DNA of 64,000 nucleotides from Bacteroidales bacterium (GTDB lineage Bacteria > Bacteroidota > Bacteroidia > Bacteroidales > ML635J-15): the NCBI GenBank assembly GCA_017651185.1, contig JAGCDJ010000031.1, positions 92,959 to 156,958 of the forward strand, given 5' to 3'. Position numbers and translations under genes: made by a program. Under the pieces are notes generated by a model. It was not told where the DNA came from. It saw only the letters and a program-made list of their open reading frames with translations, and made no database searches. The stretch's first letter is position 1. The number at the start of each line of letters is the position of its first letter. Of the stretch, positions 57,135 to 64,000 are shown one piece after another.

Positions 57135-57652
57135 TAGGCATATTCTGGTTTAGGAACATCTATGTTTACTTCTTCCGTTTCGTCTCCACCTCCGAGAGTC
57201 GGAACTGCCAACCGTACTTCATTGTCACGCATTGTATTGTCCACGAGAAGTGTTAAAGGGAAAATGGCTTTGTTTTCATCAATGATGGGGTAACCATATT
57301 CGTCAAACTCGGTCATATATGCGGAATCTATTCCATAAACAATAATTTTTTTACTGTGTTTGTCAATCTCGTGATTGATACGCGGGTCTTCTTCAGCATC
57401 GAAAGTCGTTCCTTGTGTTAAATCCATTCCATACGAAAGAAAAGGTGCTGCGTCGCATGATTTTTCCAGTAGAACCATCGTTTTGGAATTGCTATAGAAG
57501 TTCAGTGCATATTCGCATGAGTGCCGTGCGTGGAAGTCTCTTTCGAAATCGCGCACATGTTCCCGAAATGGAAGACCATCTTTAATGCTTCGACCTTTCT
57601 CGTCATAGTCGGAATGGTTGAAATGGTATATTTCGCTAATTTCTCGTTCCAT
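57134..57652 (-). CDS. Unrecognised acidic protein, first gene of the island operon
   Basis: 172 residues, not recognised. Acidic, soluble, no signal peptide. The C-terminal half has strand-like segments (KKIIVYGIDSAYMTEFDEYG and IFPLTLLVDNTM) with Pro/Gly-rich ends. A TACATTTG promoter box precedes it. The operon order is this gene, two small paralogues, the PD-(D/E)XK-like protein and the metallo-hydrolase. Confidence 0.7.
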   Translation of the reverse strand: MEREISEIYHFNHSDYDEKGRSIKDGLPFREHVRDFERDFHARHSCEYALNFYSNSKTMVLLEKSCDAAPFLSYGMDLTQGTTFDAEEDPRINHEIDKHSKKIIVYGIDSAYMTEFDEYGYPIIDENKAIFPLTLLVDNTMRDNEVRLAVPTLGGGDETEEVNIDVPKPEYA

Positions 57653-57672
57653 AGTATATATTTGTCGATTCG

Positions 57673-57702
57673 CAAATGTAACTATTTATTACAATTCCCA
57701 AA
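57673..57702 (-). promoter_or_regulatory. Promoter of the five-gene island operon
   Basis: On the minus strand TTTG (57699-57702) and TACATTTG (57673-57680), 18 bases apart; the ATG follows 20 bases later. Confidence 0.6.
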
Positions 57703-57765
57703 ATACTTTTTGCAGAAAAATGAAGTAAATTTATTTTTTTTGTGAATGTGAAAAATCATATTTAT

Positions 57766-57969
57766 AAGTTGCCATATCTATGTTGTTTTATTGAGTTATG
57801 GCAACTTTTAGTTGTTTATAATTTGCCATAACTATGTATTTATATTGAGATATGGAAACTTTTTATGTTTTATAAGTTGCCATAAGTCTGTTATTTTTGT
57901 TATTTGTGGCAACTTTTAATTTGTTATATTTTGCCATAACTGAATAAAATTTTCATTTGTGGATGGTTT
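57766..57969. repeat. Palindromic repeat array B: three full units and a decayed fourth, 54-bp period
   Basis: Full hairpins at 57766-57807, 57820-57861 and 57874-57915, each 42 nt. A fourth left arm (ATTTTGCCATA, 57928-57938) keeps the period, but its right arm is degenerate (around 57958-57969). Same orientation and loop order as array A. The decayed arm overlaps the -33 box of the ATPase promoter. Confidence 0.93.
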
Positions 57970-57992
57970 ATAAATAATAATTATTACCTTTG
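57956..57992 (+). promoter_or_regulatory. Promoter of the second ATPase gene
   Basis: TTTG (57956-57959) and TACCTTTG (57985-57992), 25 bases apart, 26 bases before the ATG. Confidence 0.55.
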
Positions 57993-58017
57993 CTCCGTAT
58001 TTCAAAATTATTATCCG

Positions 58018-59451
58018 ATGAAGAAAATAATTGCAAGAGATAAGGAAATCAATCGGTTGGAAGAACTTTATAATTCGAAACGACCAGAGTTTGTCATTGT
58101 TTATGGTCGCAGACGAATCGGTAAGACATTTCTTGTGAATCAAGTGTTTGAAAAGCGATTTACTTTTTCGTTTGTAGGTGCGAAAAAGGAGTCGCAGAAA
58201 GTGCAGTTGAAGCGTTTCGCTGCACAGTTGCAACGATATGGAAGTTCAACCTTCACGCCGGCACTCGAAACTTGGGAAGATGCCTTCGACGAGTTGCGGC
58301 GCCTAATCGAAAGCAAGCCGAAAAAGCAACGTAAGGTGATATTTCTTGACGAAATGCCCTGGATTGACACTCCGCGAAGCCGTTTCTTGTCGGCATTGGA
58401 ATATTTTTGGAATGCGTGGGCGGCACAGCGCGACGACATTATGTTTATTGCTTGCGGTTCTGCCACTTCGTGGATGGTAAACCGCATTCTGCGGAATAGG
58501 GGCGGACTTCACAACCGCTTTACGGCGCAGATTTATCTCCGTCCGTTCCATCTTAACGAGTGCGAGGAATTTCTGCATTCTTCGGGGTGTAACTGGGACA
58601 GATATACCATACTTCAGTGCTATATGACATTTGGTGGTGTACCTTATTATTTGAGCCAGTTGAATTCGAAGGAAAGTCTTGCGCAGAACATCGACAGACT
58701 GTTTTTTGCCAAGAATGCACCTATGAAACTCGAATTCGATGAACTTTTCAGCGCATTGTTCCCTCATGCAGACAAATATGTGGATGTTATGAAGGCCTTG
58801 TCGCAGAAGCGTGGCGGAATGATGAGGTCGGAAATTATCGCAAGCACAGGAGTTTCGGGCGGCGGACTTTCGAAAATCCTCGACAACTTGGAACGCTGCG
58901 ACTTCATAACCATTTATTCGCGCTATAAGAGTTCGGTCAGAAATTCGCTTTATCGGATATGCGACCCATATACCTTGTTTTATTTTAAGTTTGTACATTC
59001 TAGGAACCGAAAAGATGTTCATTTTTGGTCAAACAATCTGACTTCGCCGTCGGTGGTGGCTTGGCAGGGCTTCAGTTTCGAGACTATATGCATAGAACAT
59101 CTTGACCAGATAAAGAGGAAGCTGGGAATTAGCGGCATTGGCACAAATTCGTGTACCTGGCGCAAAGTTGGCACAAAGGACGAACAGGGGACGCAAATCG
59201 ATCTTCTCATTGAGCGTGCCGACAGGGTAATCAATATCTGCGAGATGAAATTTTCCGATTCTGCATATAGTATCACCAAGGATTACGAGAATAAGCTGCG
59301 GACAAAACTTTCAGTTTTCCGAGAAGAGACACGCACCACAAAATCAATTCTGTTGACGATGGTAACAACATACGGAATTACTATGGGCATCCACTCTGGA
59401 ATTGTTACTAATGAAGTGTGTATGAATGATTTATTTGAAAAAGCATATTAA
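58018..59451 (+). CDS. Archaeal-type (STAND-like) ATPase with C-terminal DUF234 nuclease-like domain, copy 2
   Basis: 477 residues, paralogue of 29955-31370 along its whole length. Walker A VYGRRRIGKTF, Walker B KVIFLDEMPWID, ACGSATSWMV, then GGLHNRFTAQIYLRPF shared with copy 1. The winged-helix-like region is MMRSEIIASTGVSGGGLS, and the DUF234 end has TQIDLLIERADRVINICEMK with Asp and Glu-x-Lys kept. ATP-driven switching plus a nuclease-like effector is suggested by the domains; activity is unproven. Bracketed by arrays B and C. Confidence 0.88.
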   Translation: MKKIIARDKEINRLEELYNSKRPEFVIVYGRRRIGKTFLVNQVFEKRFTFSFVGAKKESQKVQLKRFAAQLQRYGSSTFTPALETWEDAFDELRRLIESKPKKQRKVIFLDEMPWIDTPRSRFLSALEYFWNAWAAQRDDIMFIACGSATSWMVNRILRNRGGLHNRFTAQIYLRPFHLNECEEFLHSSGCNWDRYTILQCYMTFGGVPYYLSQLNSKESLAQNIDRLFFAKNAPMKLEFDELFSALFPHADKYVDVMKALSQKRGGMMRSEIIASTGVSGGGLSKILDNLERCDFITIYSRYKSSVRNSLYRICDPYTLFYFKFVHSRNRKDVHFWSNNLTSPSVVAWQGFSFETICIEHLDQIKRKLGISGIGTNSCTWRKVGTKDEQGTQIDLLIERADRVINICEMKFSDSAYSITKDYENKLRTKLSVFREETRTTKSILLTMVTTYGITMGIHSGIVTNEVCMNDLFEKAY

Positions 59452-59477
59452 ATAACATTGCTATTTTATTGTATTAT

Positions 59478-59573
59478 AAGTTGCCATATCTCTATCATTT
59501 TATTGAGTTGTGGCAACTTTTATGTGTTTATAAATTGCCATATCTATATATCTTCATATAGTTGTGGCAACTT
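59478..59573. repeat. Palindromic repeat array C: two units, 54-bp period
   Basis: Hairpins at 59478-59519 and 59532-59573, each 42 nt, right arms TGTGGCAACTT. It starts 26 bases after the ATPase stop. The rest of the gap to 59718 is AT-rich with no gene seen. Confidence 0.92.
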
Positions 59574-59718
59574 ATAGCATTATGAAAAGGATTGTAATTG
59601 GTTGATTGTTAGGTTTATAGTGCATTACAAATGCAAATATTCGTATGTGTTGGATTATAACCTTTAGCTCACTGCCCAAAGGCAGTAAATCAAACGAGAC
59701 AATACGATAATAAAAATG

Positions 59719-59749
59719 TGTAGGGGCAGGTTTCAAACCTACCCCTACA
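59719..59749. repeat. Second copy of the GTAGGGGCAG palindrome, probable terminator of the Bat operon
   Basis: Fifteen-base arms with one mismatch around a single-base loop. 28 of 29 core bases equal those at 9896-9924. It lies 19 bases past the batC stop; the minus strand shows no long T-run, so termination is likely but not sure. Confidence 0.75.
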
Positions 59750-59768
59750 TATTTGCATTTTTGTATTT

Positions 59769-60470
59769 TTACCAATTCTTTTCCAGCGGTCGTTTTTGTG
59801 CCTGCTGTGCCTTCTGGACCTTGTCTTGGGTTTCTTTTTCCTTCTGGCTTAGCGATTCCAGGTAGCGTTCCATTTCTTCGCGCGACATGTTCTGGTCGTT
59901 GTTTTGCTGCTGCTGTTGCTGGTCTTGCTTGTCCTGGTTATCCTTGTTCTGGTCTTGGTTCTGTTGTTGATCCTTGTTTTGATCCTGATTCTGCTGTTGC
60001 TGCTGGTTGTTGTCGCCATTCTGCTGTTGGTTTTGCTGCTGTTGCTGCATTATTTTGGTTGCTACAGCCATATTGTGACGACTGCGGTCGTGAGTAGGAT
60101 CGAGTTTCAGGGCGTTACGGTATGATTCCACGCTTTCCTTGTATTTGTTTGCCTGCATGTAGGTATTGCCGAGGTTGTAGTATGCTTCGGCTTTCTGCTT
60201 GTCAGTGAGGTCGGTGCGCAGGTATTCGTTGTAGGCGTTTACCGACTTCTCGAACTGGTCGTTGCGGTAGTTGGCTGCGCCTGAGTTTTTATAAACGCTA
60301 ACCTCGGCTGGATTGGTCTTTAGGGCTTGGTCGTACTGTGCCGCCGCTTTTCCGTATTCGGCATTTTCGTAGGCCTTGTTGCCCTTGCGTATCTGTGCGC
60401 GTTCTTCCTGTGCGAAGGAGGTTGCGGACGCAAGTAGAAGTATTATGATTGTTGAAGCTATTGTTTTCAT
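59769..60470 (-). CDS. batC: BatC-like TPR protein with Gln/Asn-rich tail
   Basis: 233 residues from the ATG at 60470, which gives the signal peptide MKTIASTIIILLLASATSFAQ; the longer frame to 60539 crosses a palindrome and is rejected. Three TPR units (GNKAYENAEYGKAAAQYDQA, AYYNLGNTYMQANKYKESVE and one between) fill residues 22-135. A run rich in Gln, Asn, Asp and Lys (about 145-205) follows, encoded by repetitive CAG/CAA codons. BatC acts with the VWA proteins BatA and BatB in the Bacteroides aerotolerance operon, exact role unknown. Confidence 0.85.
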   Translation of the reverse strand: MKTIASTIIILLLASATSFAQEERAQIRKGNKAYENAEYGKAAAQYDQALKTNPAEVSVYKNSGAANYRNDQFEKSVNAYNEYLRTDLTDKQKAEAYYNLGNTYMQANKYKESVESYRNALKLDPTHDRSRHNMAVATKIMQQQQQNQQQNGDNNQQQQQNQDQNKDQQQNQDQNKDNQDKQDQQQQQQNNDQNMSREEMERYLESLSQKEKETQDKVQKAQQAQKRPLEKNW

Positions 60471-60485
60471 GGACAGCGTTAATTG

Positions 60486-60505
60486 AGACGCGCCATGGCA
60501 CGTCT
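60486..60505. repeat. 20-bp REP-like palindrome inside the Bat operon
   Basis: AGACGCGCCA and TGGCACGTCT, complementary except one pair, lie in the gap between batB and batC. It could modulate or attenuate batC expression. Confidence 0.65.
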
Positions 60506-60522
60506 TTACATTGGTGGATGTT

Positions 60523-61569
60523 TTATGCATTGTTTTCATTTTTCTCCTCCTTTTTAAACAACTTTATCTTGCTTAGAAGCGGATTCTTGCGTTCTACTAG
60601 GAATACTTCAAGAACGAGCAGAAACAGTGCAGCAAATACAAAATACTGGAATCTTTCATCGTACTCGGAGTATATCTGCTTTGTTGTTTCGCTTTGCTGC
60701 AGGCTGTTGAGTTCGTTGAGTATCGCATCTGACGAACTAGAGCTGTTGGATGCACGGACATATATTCCGCCTGTAATCTTGGCAATTTCGACAAGAGTCT
60801 GCTCGTCGAGTTTTGTCATGACGGTGTTGCCGTTGTTGTCCTTCATGTATCCGTTTCCTCTTTTGTTGGGAATTGGTACACCGCTTGGTGAACCGAAACC
60901 TACTGTCATCACGATTATTCCCTGTTCCTTGAGCGATTTTGCCACCTCAATAGCGTCTTCTTCGTGGTTTTCGCCATCGGTCATAAGGATAATGACTTTC
61001 GATGCTTCCTCGTTGCTGGAGAACGAGCGGGCAGCGAGTGTCATTGCTTTTGCGATGTCGGTGCCCTGCACGGCAATGTCGTCCGTGCTCGTAGATGACA
61101 GGTATAGTCTTGCCGAGCGCACGTCGGTGGTAATTGGCATCTGCACGAAAGCATCGCCTGCGAAAATCACCATTCCTAGACGGTTGCCGTTGAGTTTGCC
61201 GAGAATTCTTTCGATGAACATCTTGGCGTTGCCCAATCGGTTGGGCTTCACATCTTCGGCAAGCATAGAGTTTGAAACATCGAGTGCGGTTACAATTTCG
61301 ACACCTTTTAGCGTTACTTCGCTTAGTTTTGAACCGAATTGCGGACGGGCAAGTCCGATTATTATGCATGCAATTGCAAGACATACAAATGTCAGTTTGG
61401 CGATTTTTCTGCCGAGACTGGCTTCGGGAATAAGCAGCTTTACAAGGTTGGAATCGCCGACTTTTTTAAGCCTTCTGCGCCTTATGATTTCGGCTGCGGC
61501 AAACAGTATCGCCAATGCTGCTATAATGAGCAGCAACCATAAATATTGTGGATTCTGAAACCTGAACAT
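60523..61569 (-). CDS. batB: BatB-like VWA domain membrane protein
   Basis: 348 residues. N-terminal helices (LWLLLIIAALAILFAAAEII and LTFVCLAIACIIIGLARP) flank a short loop; the VWA domain has the MIDAS motif ALDVSNSML at about residue 93 and LMTDGENHEEDA; a C-terminal helix (YFVFAALFLLVLEVFLV) returns to the membrane. The domain faces the periplasm. Stop and start distances within the operon are a few bases. Confidence 0.9.
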   Translation of the reverse strand: MFRFQNPQYLWLLLIIAALAILFAAAEIIRRRRLKKVGDSNLVKLLIPEASLGRKIAKLTFVCLAIACIIIGLARPQFGSKLSEVTLKGVEIVTALDVSNSMLAEDVKPNRLGNAKMFIERILGKLNGNRLGMVIFAGDAFVQMPITTDVRSARLYLSSTSTDDIAVQGTDIAKAMTLAARSFSSNEEASKVIILMTDGENHEEDAIEVAKSLKEQGIIVMTVGFGSPSGVPIPNKRGNGYMKDNNGNTVMTKLDEQTLVEIAKITGGIYVRASNSSSSSDAILNELNSLQQSETTKQIYSEYDERFQYFVFAALFLLVLEVFLVERKNPLLSKIKLFKKEEKNENNA

Positions 61570-61572
61570 AGC

Positions 61573-62568
61573 TTAAAAAGTGTTTTTTAATACCGTTAAT
61601 CCTAAAATTTGTTCGATGAGCAGAAGTATGAACGCCCAAGCAAGTATCGGCATATATTCTTCGCGTGGCTTCGAGAACGACCTTACATCGAGCTGGGTCT
61701 TTTCGAGTTTGTCGATTTCGGCGTAGATGTTGCGCAGGCTTTCGTTGTCGGTAGCGCGGAAATATTTTCCGTCTGTCATTTCGGCAATCTGCGTGAGCGT
61801 TTCCTCATCTATCTTTACATCAATGTCTTGATAAACAGTTGTTCCGAAAGCTGTCTTGAAGGGGTAGGGGGCTTTGCCGTTCTTGCCTATGCCGATGGTG
61901 TAAACGCGGATTCCGTACTCCTTGGCAAATTCGGCTGCAGTGGTCGGCGAGATGCTTCCCATGTTGTTTTCTCCATCGGTGAGCAGTATAATGACCTTGC
62001 TCACTGCCTTGCTGTCGCGCAGACGGTTTACTGCGGTGGCAAGCCCAAGTCCTATTGCGGTTCCGTCATCTATAAGTCCGCTCTTGATGCTGCCGAAAAG
62101 GTTTAGAAGTACGGCGTGGTCGATGGTTAGCGGGCATTGCGTGTAGCTTTCGCCGGCAAATACCACAAGTCCGATGTTGTCGTCCGGACGTGATGAAACG
62201 AATTCCATTCCGATGTTCTTTGCGGCTTCGATGCGGTTGGGGCGGAAGTCCTCTGCCAGCATACTGCCGCTTATGTCGAGTGCTATGGCAATGTCGATGC
62301 CTTCGGTTTTCTGCTCTTCCCAGCTGTCGGTACTTTGCGGGCGGGCGATTACGACAATTATAAGTGCCACGCATGCCAACCTAACGGCAAACAGCACGTG
62401 CCGCATTATGTATCTCCACGGCAGGCGTTTGCCCTGAAAAGCATCGAGCGAACTGACATTCATCGAGGCAACCGACTTCTTGCGGCGCCACACATACCAT
62501 GCTATCATCGGTACCAGCACGGTAAGAAGCCATAAATATTCGGGATTTGCAAATTCAATGTTACTCAT
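61573..62568 (-). CDS. batA: BatA-like VWA domain membrane protein
   Basis: 331 residues, parallel to BatB: NPEYLWLLTVLVPMIAWYVW, a second helix near residue 60, the MIDAS motif ALDISGSMLAEDF and LLTDGENNMG, and a final helix ILAWAFILLLIEQILGL. BatA and BatB are partner VWA proteins; a chaperone-like or metal-dependent binding role in envelope stress has been proposed for the family. Three bases separate it from batB. Confidence 0.9.
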   Translation of the reverse strand: MSNIEFANPEYLWLLTVLVPMIAWYVWRRKKSVASMNVSSLDAFQGKRLPWRYIMRHVLFAVRLACVALIIVVIARPQSTDSWEEQKTEGIDIAIALDISGSMLAEDFRPNRIEAAKNIGMEFVSSRPDDNIGLVVFAGESYTQCPLTIDHAVLLNLFGSIKSGLIDDGTAIGLGLATAVNRLRDSKAVSKVIILLTDGENNMGSISPTTAAEFAKEYGIRVYTIGIGKNGKAPYPFKTAFGTTVYQDIDVKIDEETLTQIAEMTDGKYFRATDNESLRNIYAEIDKLEKTQLDVRSFSKPREEYMPILAWAFILLLIEQILGLTVLKNTF

Positions 62569-62570
62569 AG

Positions 62571-63953
62571 TTATGCCTCTTTGTCGTTTTTCTCCTCAGT
62601 GGTAATCTTGTCGGCTTCTATTTCTGCCTGAGCGTTTATTACCTTGGGGTCGTTAACAATGATTTCCTTGGTGTGTTCCACAAAGTCGAAGGCGTTGCGC
62701 AGCGAAAGGTCGTTGTCGCCCTGCAGGGGCTGGAATTTTGCGAACTTTACGCTGTCGGCAAGTCCGAGCATTTGGCGCAGACGCATCTTGTCCTCGTTGT
62801 CAATCGGAATGACAGCATTGAACATATCAAGGATTTCGGATGTTGTCATCTGCTCGGCGTCGATTCCGTAGCGGTCGGCAATGTAAGTTCTTATGGCGTC
62901 GGTCAATTGCACATGGTATTCCTTAACCTGACCGCGGCTCCAAATCTTCTCGTTGCGGATGCGTTCAAGTTCTTCGAGTGCGGTTTCGTGTGCTGGGCGT
63001 TTCGGCTTGACCTTTATCATCGGTATCGGCGACTTGCCGTGCTTCTTGCGGTAGATGACATAGAATATTATCGCACCGGCAACCAGCACAATGAGTATCA
63101 GCCACCAGAACTTCGAGAAGAATGCCTTCACATCGTACCAGAATTCCTCCCAGTTGAAAGGCGTGTTGTATAGTTCGTCGTTGATGTCCTCAATTTCGAA
63201 GAGCGTGAAAAGTATGTCGCCGCTTTCAACTTTCTGACCTTCCTGCACAAATACCGAATCGACGCTTCCGTAAACATAGTGGGTTTCCATTATGTCCTTG
63301 TCAACAACGAACATACGGTGCGAGTCGGCATTTGCTATCGAGTCGATCTGCTGCTGGTTTGTGAAGCCGGTCTGCATCACCTGCGAAGCGTACTGCTGTA
63401 TCATCTGTCGCTTTATTTCCTCGCGGAGCATCTGCAGCGTGTCGGCTGACATCGTCTGCTTGATGGAGTCGGGGAGGTACTGCTCGATTTCGTTCTTGAA
63501 GCCGTCCTTTCCGAACAAAACCGTTCCTGCGTATTGTGCAAAAATGGTGTCGCGCGGAATGGTGTCGATGAGTATGTATGGATTTACCTTGAGGTAAAGT
63601 TCGGCGGTGGAAAATTCGTTTGTATCGGCACCTGAAACTACCATAAACCTTATCGGCGAAATTACATTTATGCCTGTGTCGAAGGAGGTTATGAGGTAGT
63701 CCTTCGTGTATTTGCCGTTTTCGACTTTTGCTTCCAAGTCCTTGATAAGGAATATCTTGTCGCAAATGGTGTCGGCAAACTGCTGTGCGGTCACCTGAGT
63801 TTGCGGTGGAATCTCCGCGCTAATAGATATTAGCGTCTGCTCGCCCACGATTATGCTGTCGTTCTGAAGTCTGGCCGAGAAACTGATGTTCTGTGCGGAA
63901 ACCGAAAATCCGACAGCCAACAATAATAATATGGTAAAAACTGACTTTTTCAC
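62571..63953 (-). CDS. Bat-operon membrane protein upstream of batA
   Basis: 460 residues from a GTG start two bases after the preceding stop. Signal peptide KKSVFTILLLLAVGFSVSAQ, an N-terminal beta-sandwich of the BatD kind (NDSIIVGEQTLISISAEIPP), one transmembrane helix (WLILIVLVAGAIIFYVIY, about 285) and a C-terminal cytoplasmic helical region (EYHVQLTDAIRTYIADRYGI) like DUF4381. In Bacteroides a conserved hypothetical gene occupies this position between DUF58 and batA; function unknown. Confidence 0.8.
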   Translation of the reverse strand: MKKSVFTILLLLAVGFSVSAQNISFSARLQNDSIIVGEQTLISISAEIPPQTQVTAQQFADTICDKIFLIKDLEAKVENGKYTKDYLITSFDTGINVISPIRFMVVSGADTNEFSTAELYLKVNPYILIDTIPRDTIFAQYAGTVLFGKDGFKNEIEQYLPDSIKQTMSADTLQMLREEIKRQMIQQYASQVMQTGFTNQQQIDSIANADSHRMFVVDKDIMETHYVYGSVDSVFVQEGQKVESGDILFTLFEIEDINDELYNTPFNWEEFWYDVKAFFSKFWWLILIVLVAGAIIFYVIYRKKHGKSPIPMIKVKPKRPAHETALEELERIRNEKIWSRGQVKEYHVQLTDAIRTYIADRYGIDAEQMTTSEILDMFNAVIPIDNEDKMRLRQMLGLADSVKFAKFQPLQGDNDLSLRNAFDFVEHTKEIIVNDPKVINAQAEIEADKITTEEKNDKEA

Positions 63954-63955
63954 GG

Positions 63956-64000
63956 TTATCTGTTTTTAAATAGTGCAATGAGCGGTTTCACATAGTCGCC
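63956..64000 (-). CDS. C-terminal end of an upstream gene, probably the DUF58 protein (partial)
   Basis: Fifteen codons are in the window, reading GDYVKPLIALFKNR and a TAA stop. The position just before the BatA-upstream gene and the ending suit the DUF58 protein of the MoxR-DUF58-Bat operon. The rest lies beyond the window, so the identity is from context. Confidence 0.55.
   Translation of the reverse strand, partial: GDYVKPLIALFKNR

Larger units (their letters stand above)
57653..58017. other. Divergent promoter region containing array B
   Basis: 365 gene-free bases. It holds the minus-strand promoter of the island operon, array B, and the plus-strand promoter of the second ATPase gene. 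Confidence 0.7.

Noticed and set aside
53995..59573. CRISPR array
   Set aside because: Periodic repeats are present, but the parts between arms are not unique spacers: loops recur in the same order in arrays A and B, units are palindromic across the whole 42 nt, and no cas gene is near.
59753..60125. Plus-strand Leu/Val-rich frames opposite batC
   Set aside because: Complement of the Gln/Asn-rich codon run of BatC; no start signal or family features.

Overview
The window looks like one contig from an anaerobic, fermentative member of the Bacteroidales (Bacteroidota), probably an uncultured gut or rumen lineage. The evidence is: type IX secretion (T9SS) sorting domains of both kinds (a gliding-type C-terminal domain at 8575-8842 and a Por-type tail at about 41600-41818); recurrent promoters of the Bacteroidota form TTTG plus TAnnTTTG; mostly weak Shine-Dalgarno sequences; Bat (aerotolerance) genes; and an [FeFe] hydrogenase beside a butyrate operon. 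No tRNA, rRNA, insertion sequence, phage gene or cas gene was recognised.

Layout. 1-8.8 kb: the 3' part of a giant repeat-built surface protein whose start lies outside the window. 9-16.4 kb: a WYL regulator, an S9 peptidase, and a coupled set of rRNA-type methyltransferase, U32 protein and Lon. 16.5-19.5 kb: an ExbB-ExbD-TonB operon ending in a thioredoxin-fold lipoprotein without its CxxC. 19.7-29.7 kb: housekeeping and envelope genes (LtaS-like sulfatase, ROK kinase, glucosaminidase, DUF1573 protein, aminotransferase, GT-C protein, FolE, FabD). 29.8-31.5 kb: an ATPase/DUF234 gene between two copies of a 47-nt hairpin. 31.9-43.9 kb: LigA, DEAD helicase, flavodoxin lipoprotein, the rplM-rpsI-rpsB-tsf operon, a universal stress protein, a T9SS substrate, a MORN-like protein and MnmA. 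43.9-53.8 kb: two operons on the minus strand, an electron-bifurcating-type hydrogenase (HydABC plus a small subunit) and a butyrate operon (Bcd, EtfBA, a CoA-transferase subunit, MaoC-like hydratase, FabG-like reductase). Bcd/Etf could reduce ferredoxin and HydABC could reoxidise it while releasing H2, so the two operons plausibly form one redox unit.

54.0-59.6 kb is the most unusual region. Three arrays of a 54-bp-period palindromic repeat (42-nt hairpins, 11-bp arms, 20-nt loops) bracket and divide a 5.6-kb island. Between arrays A and B lies a five-gene minus-strand operon with an RNase J-like metallo-hydrolase, a predicted PD-(D/E)XK nuclease and three unrecognised proteins. Between arrays B and C lies a second ATPase/DUF234 gene, paralogous to the one at 30 kb. 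Both ATPase genes are therefore bracketed by palindromes with gene-specific stem sequences, and in both the -33 promoter box falls in or beside the last palindrome arm. This recurring partnership is the best candidate here for an undescribed mobile, regulatory or defence system.

59.7-64 kb: the Bat operon (BatC, BatB, BatA, an upstream membrane protein and the last codons of a likely DUF58 gene). Short palindromes of several families (REP-like) are scattered between genes and often sit where a terminator would.
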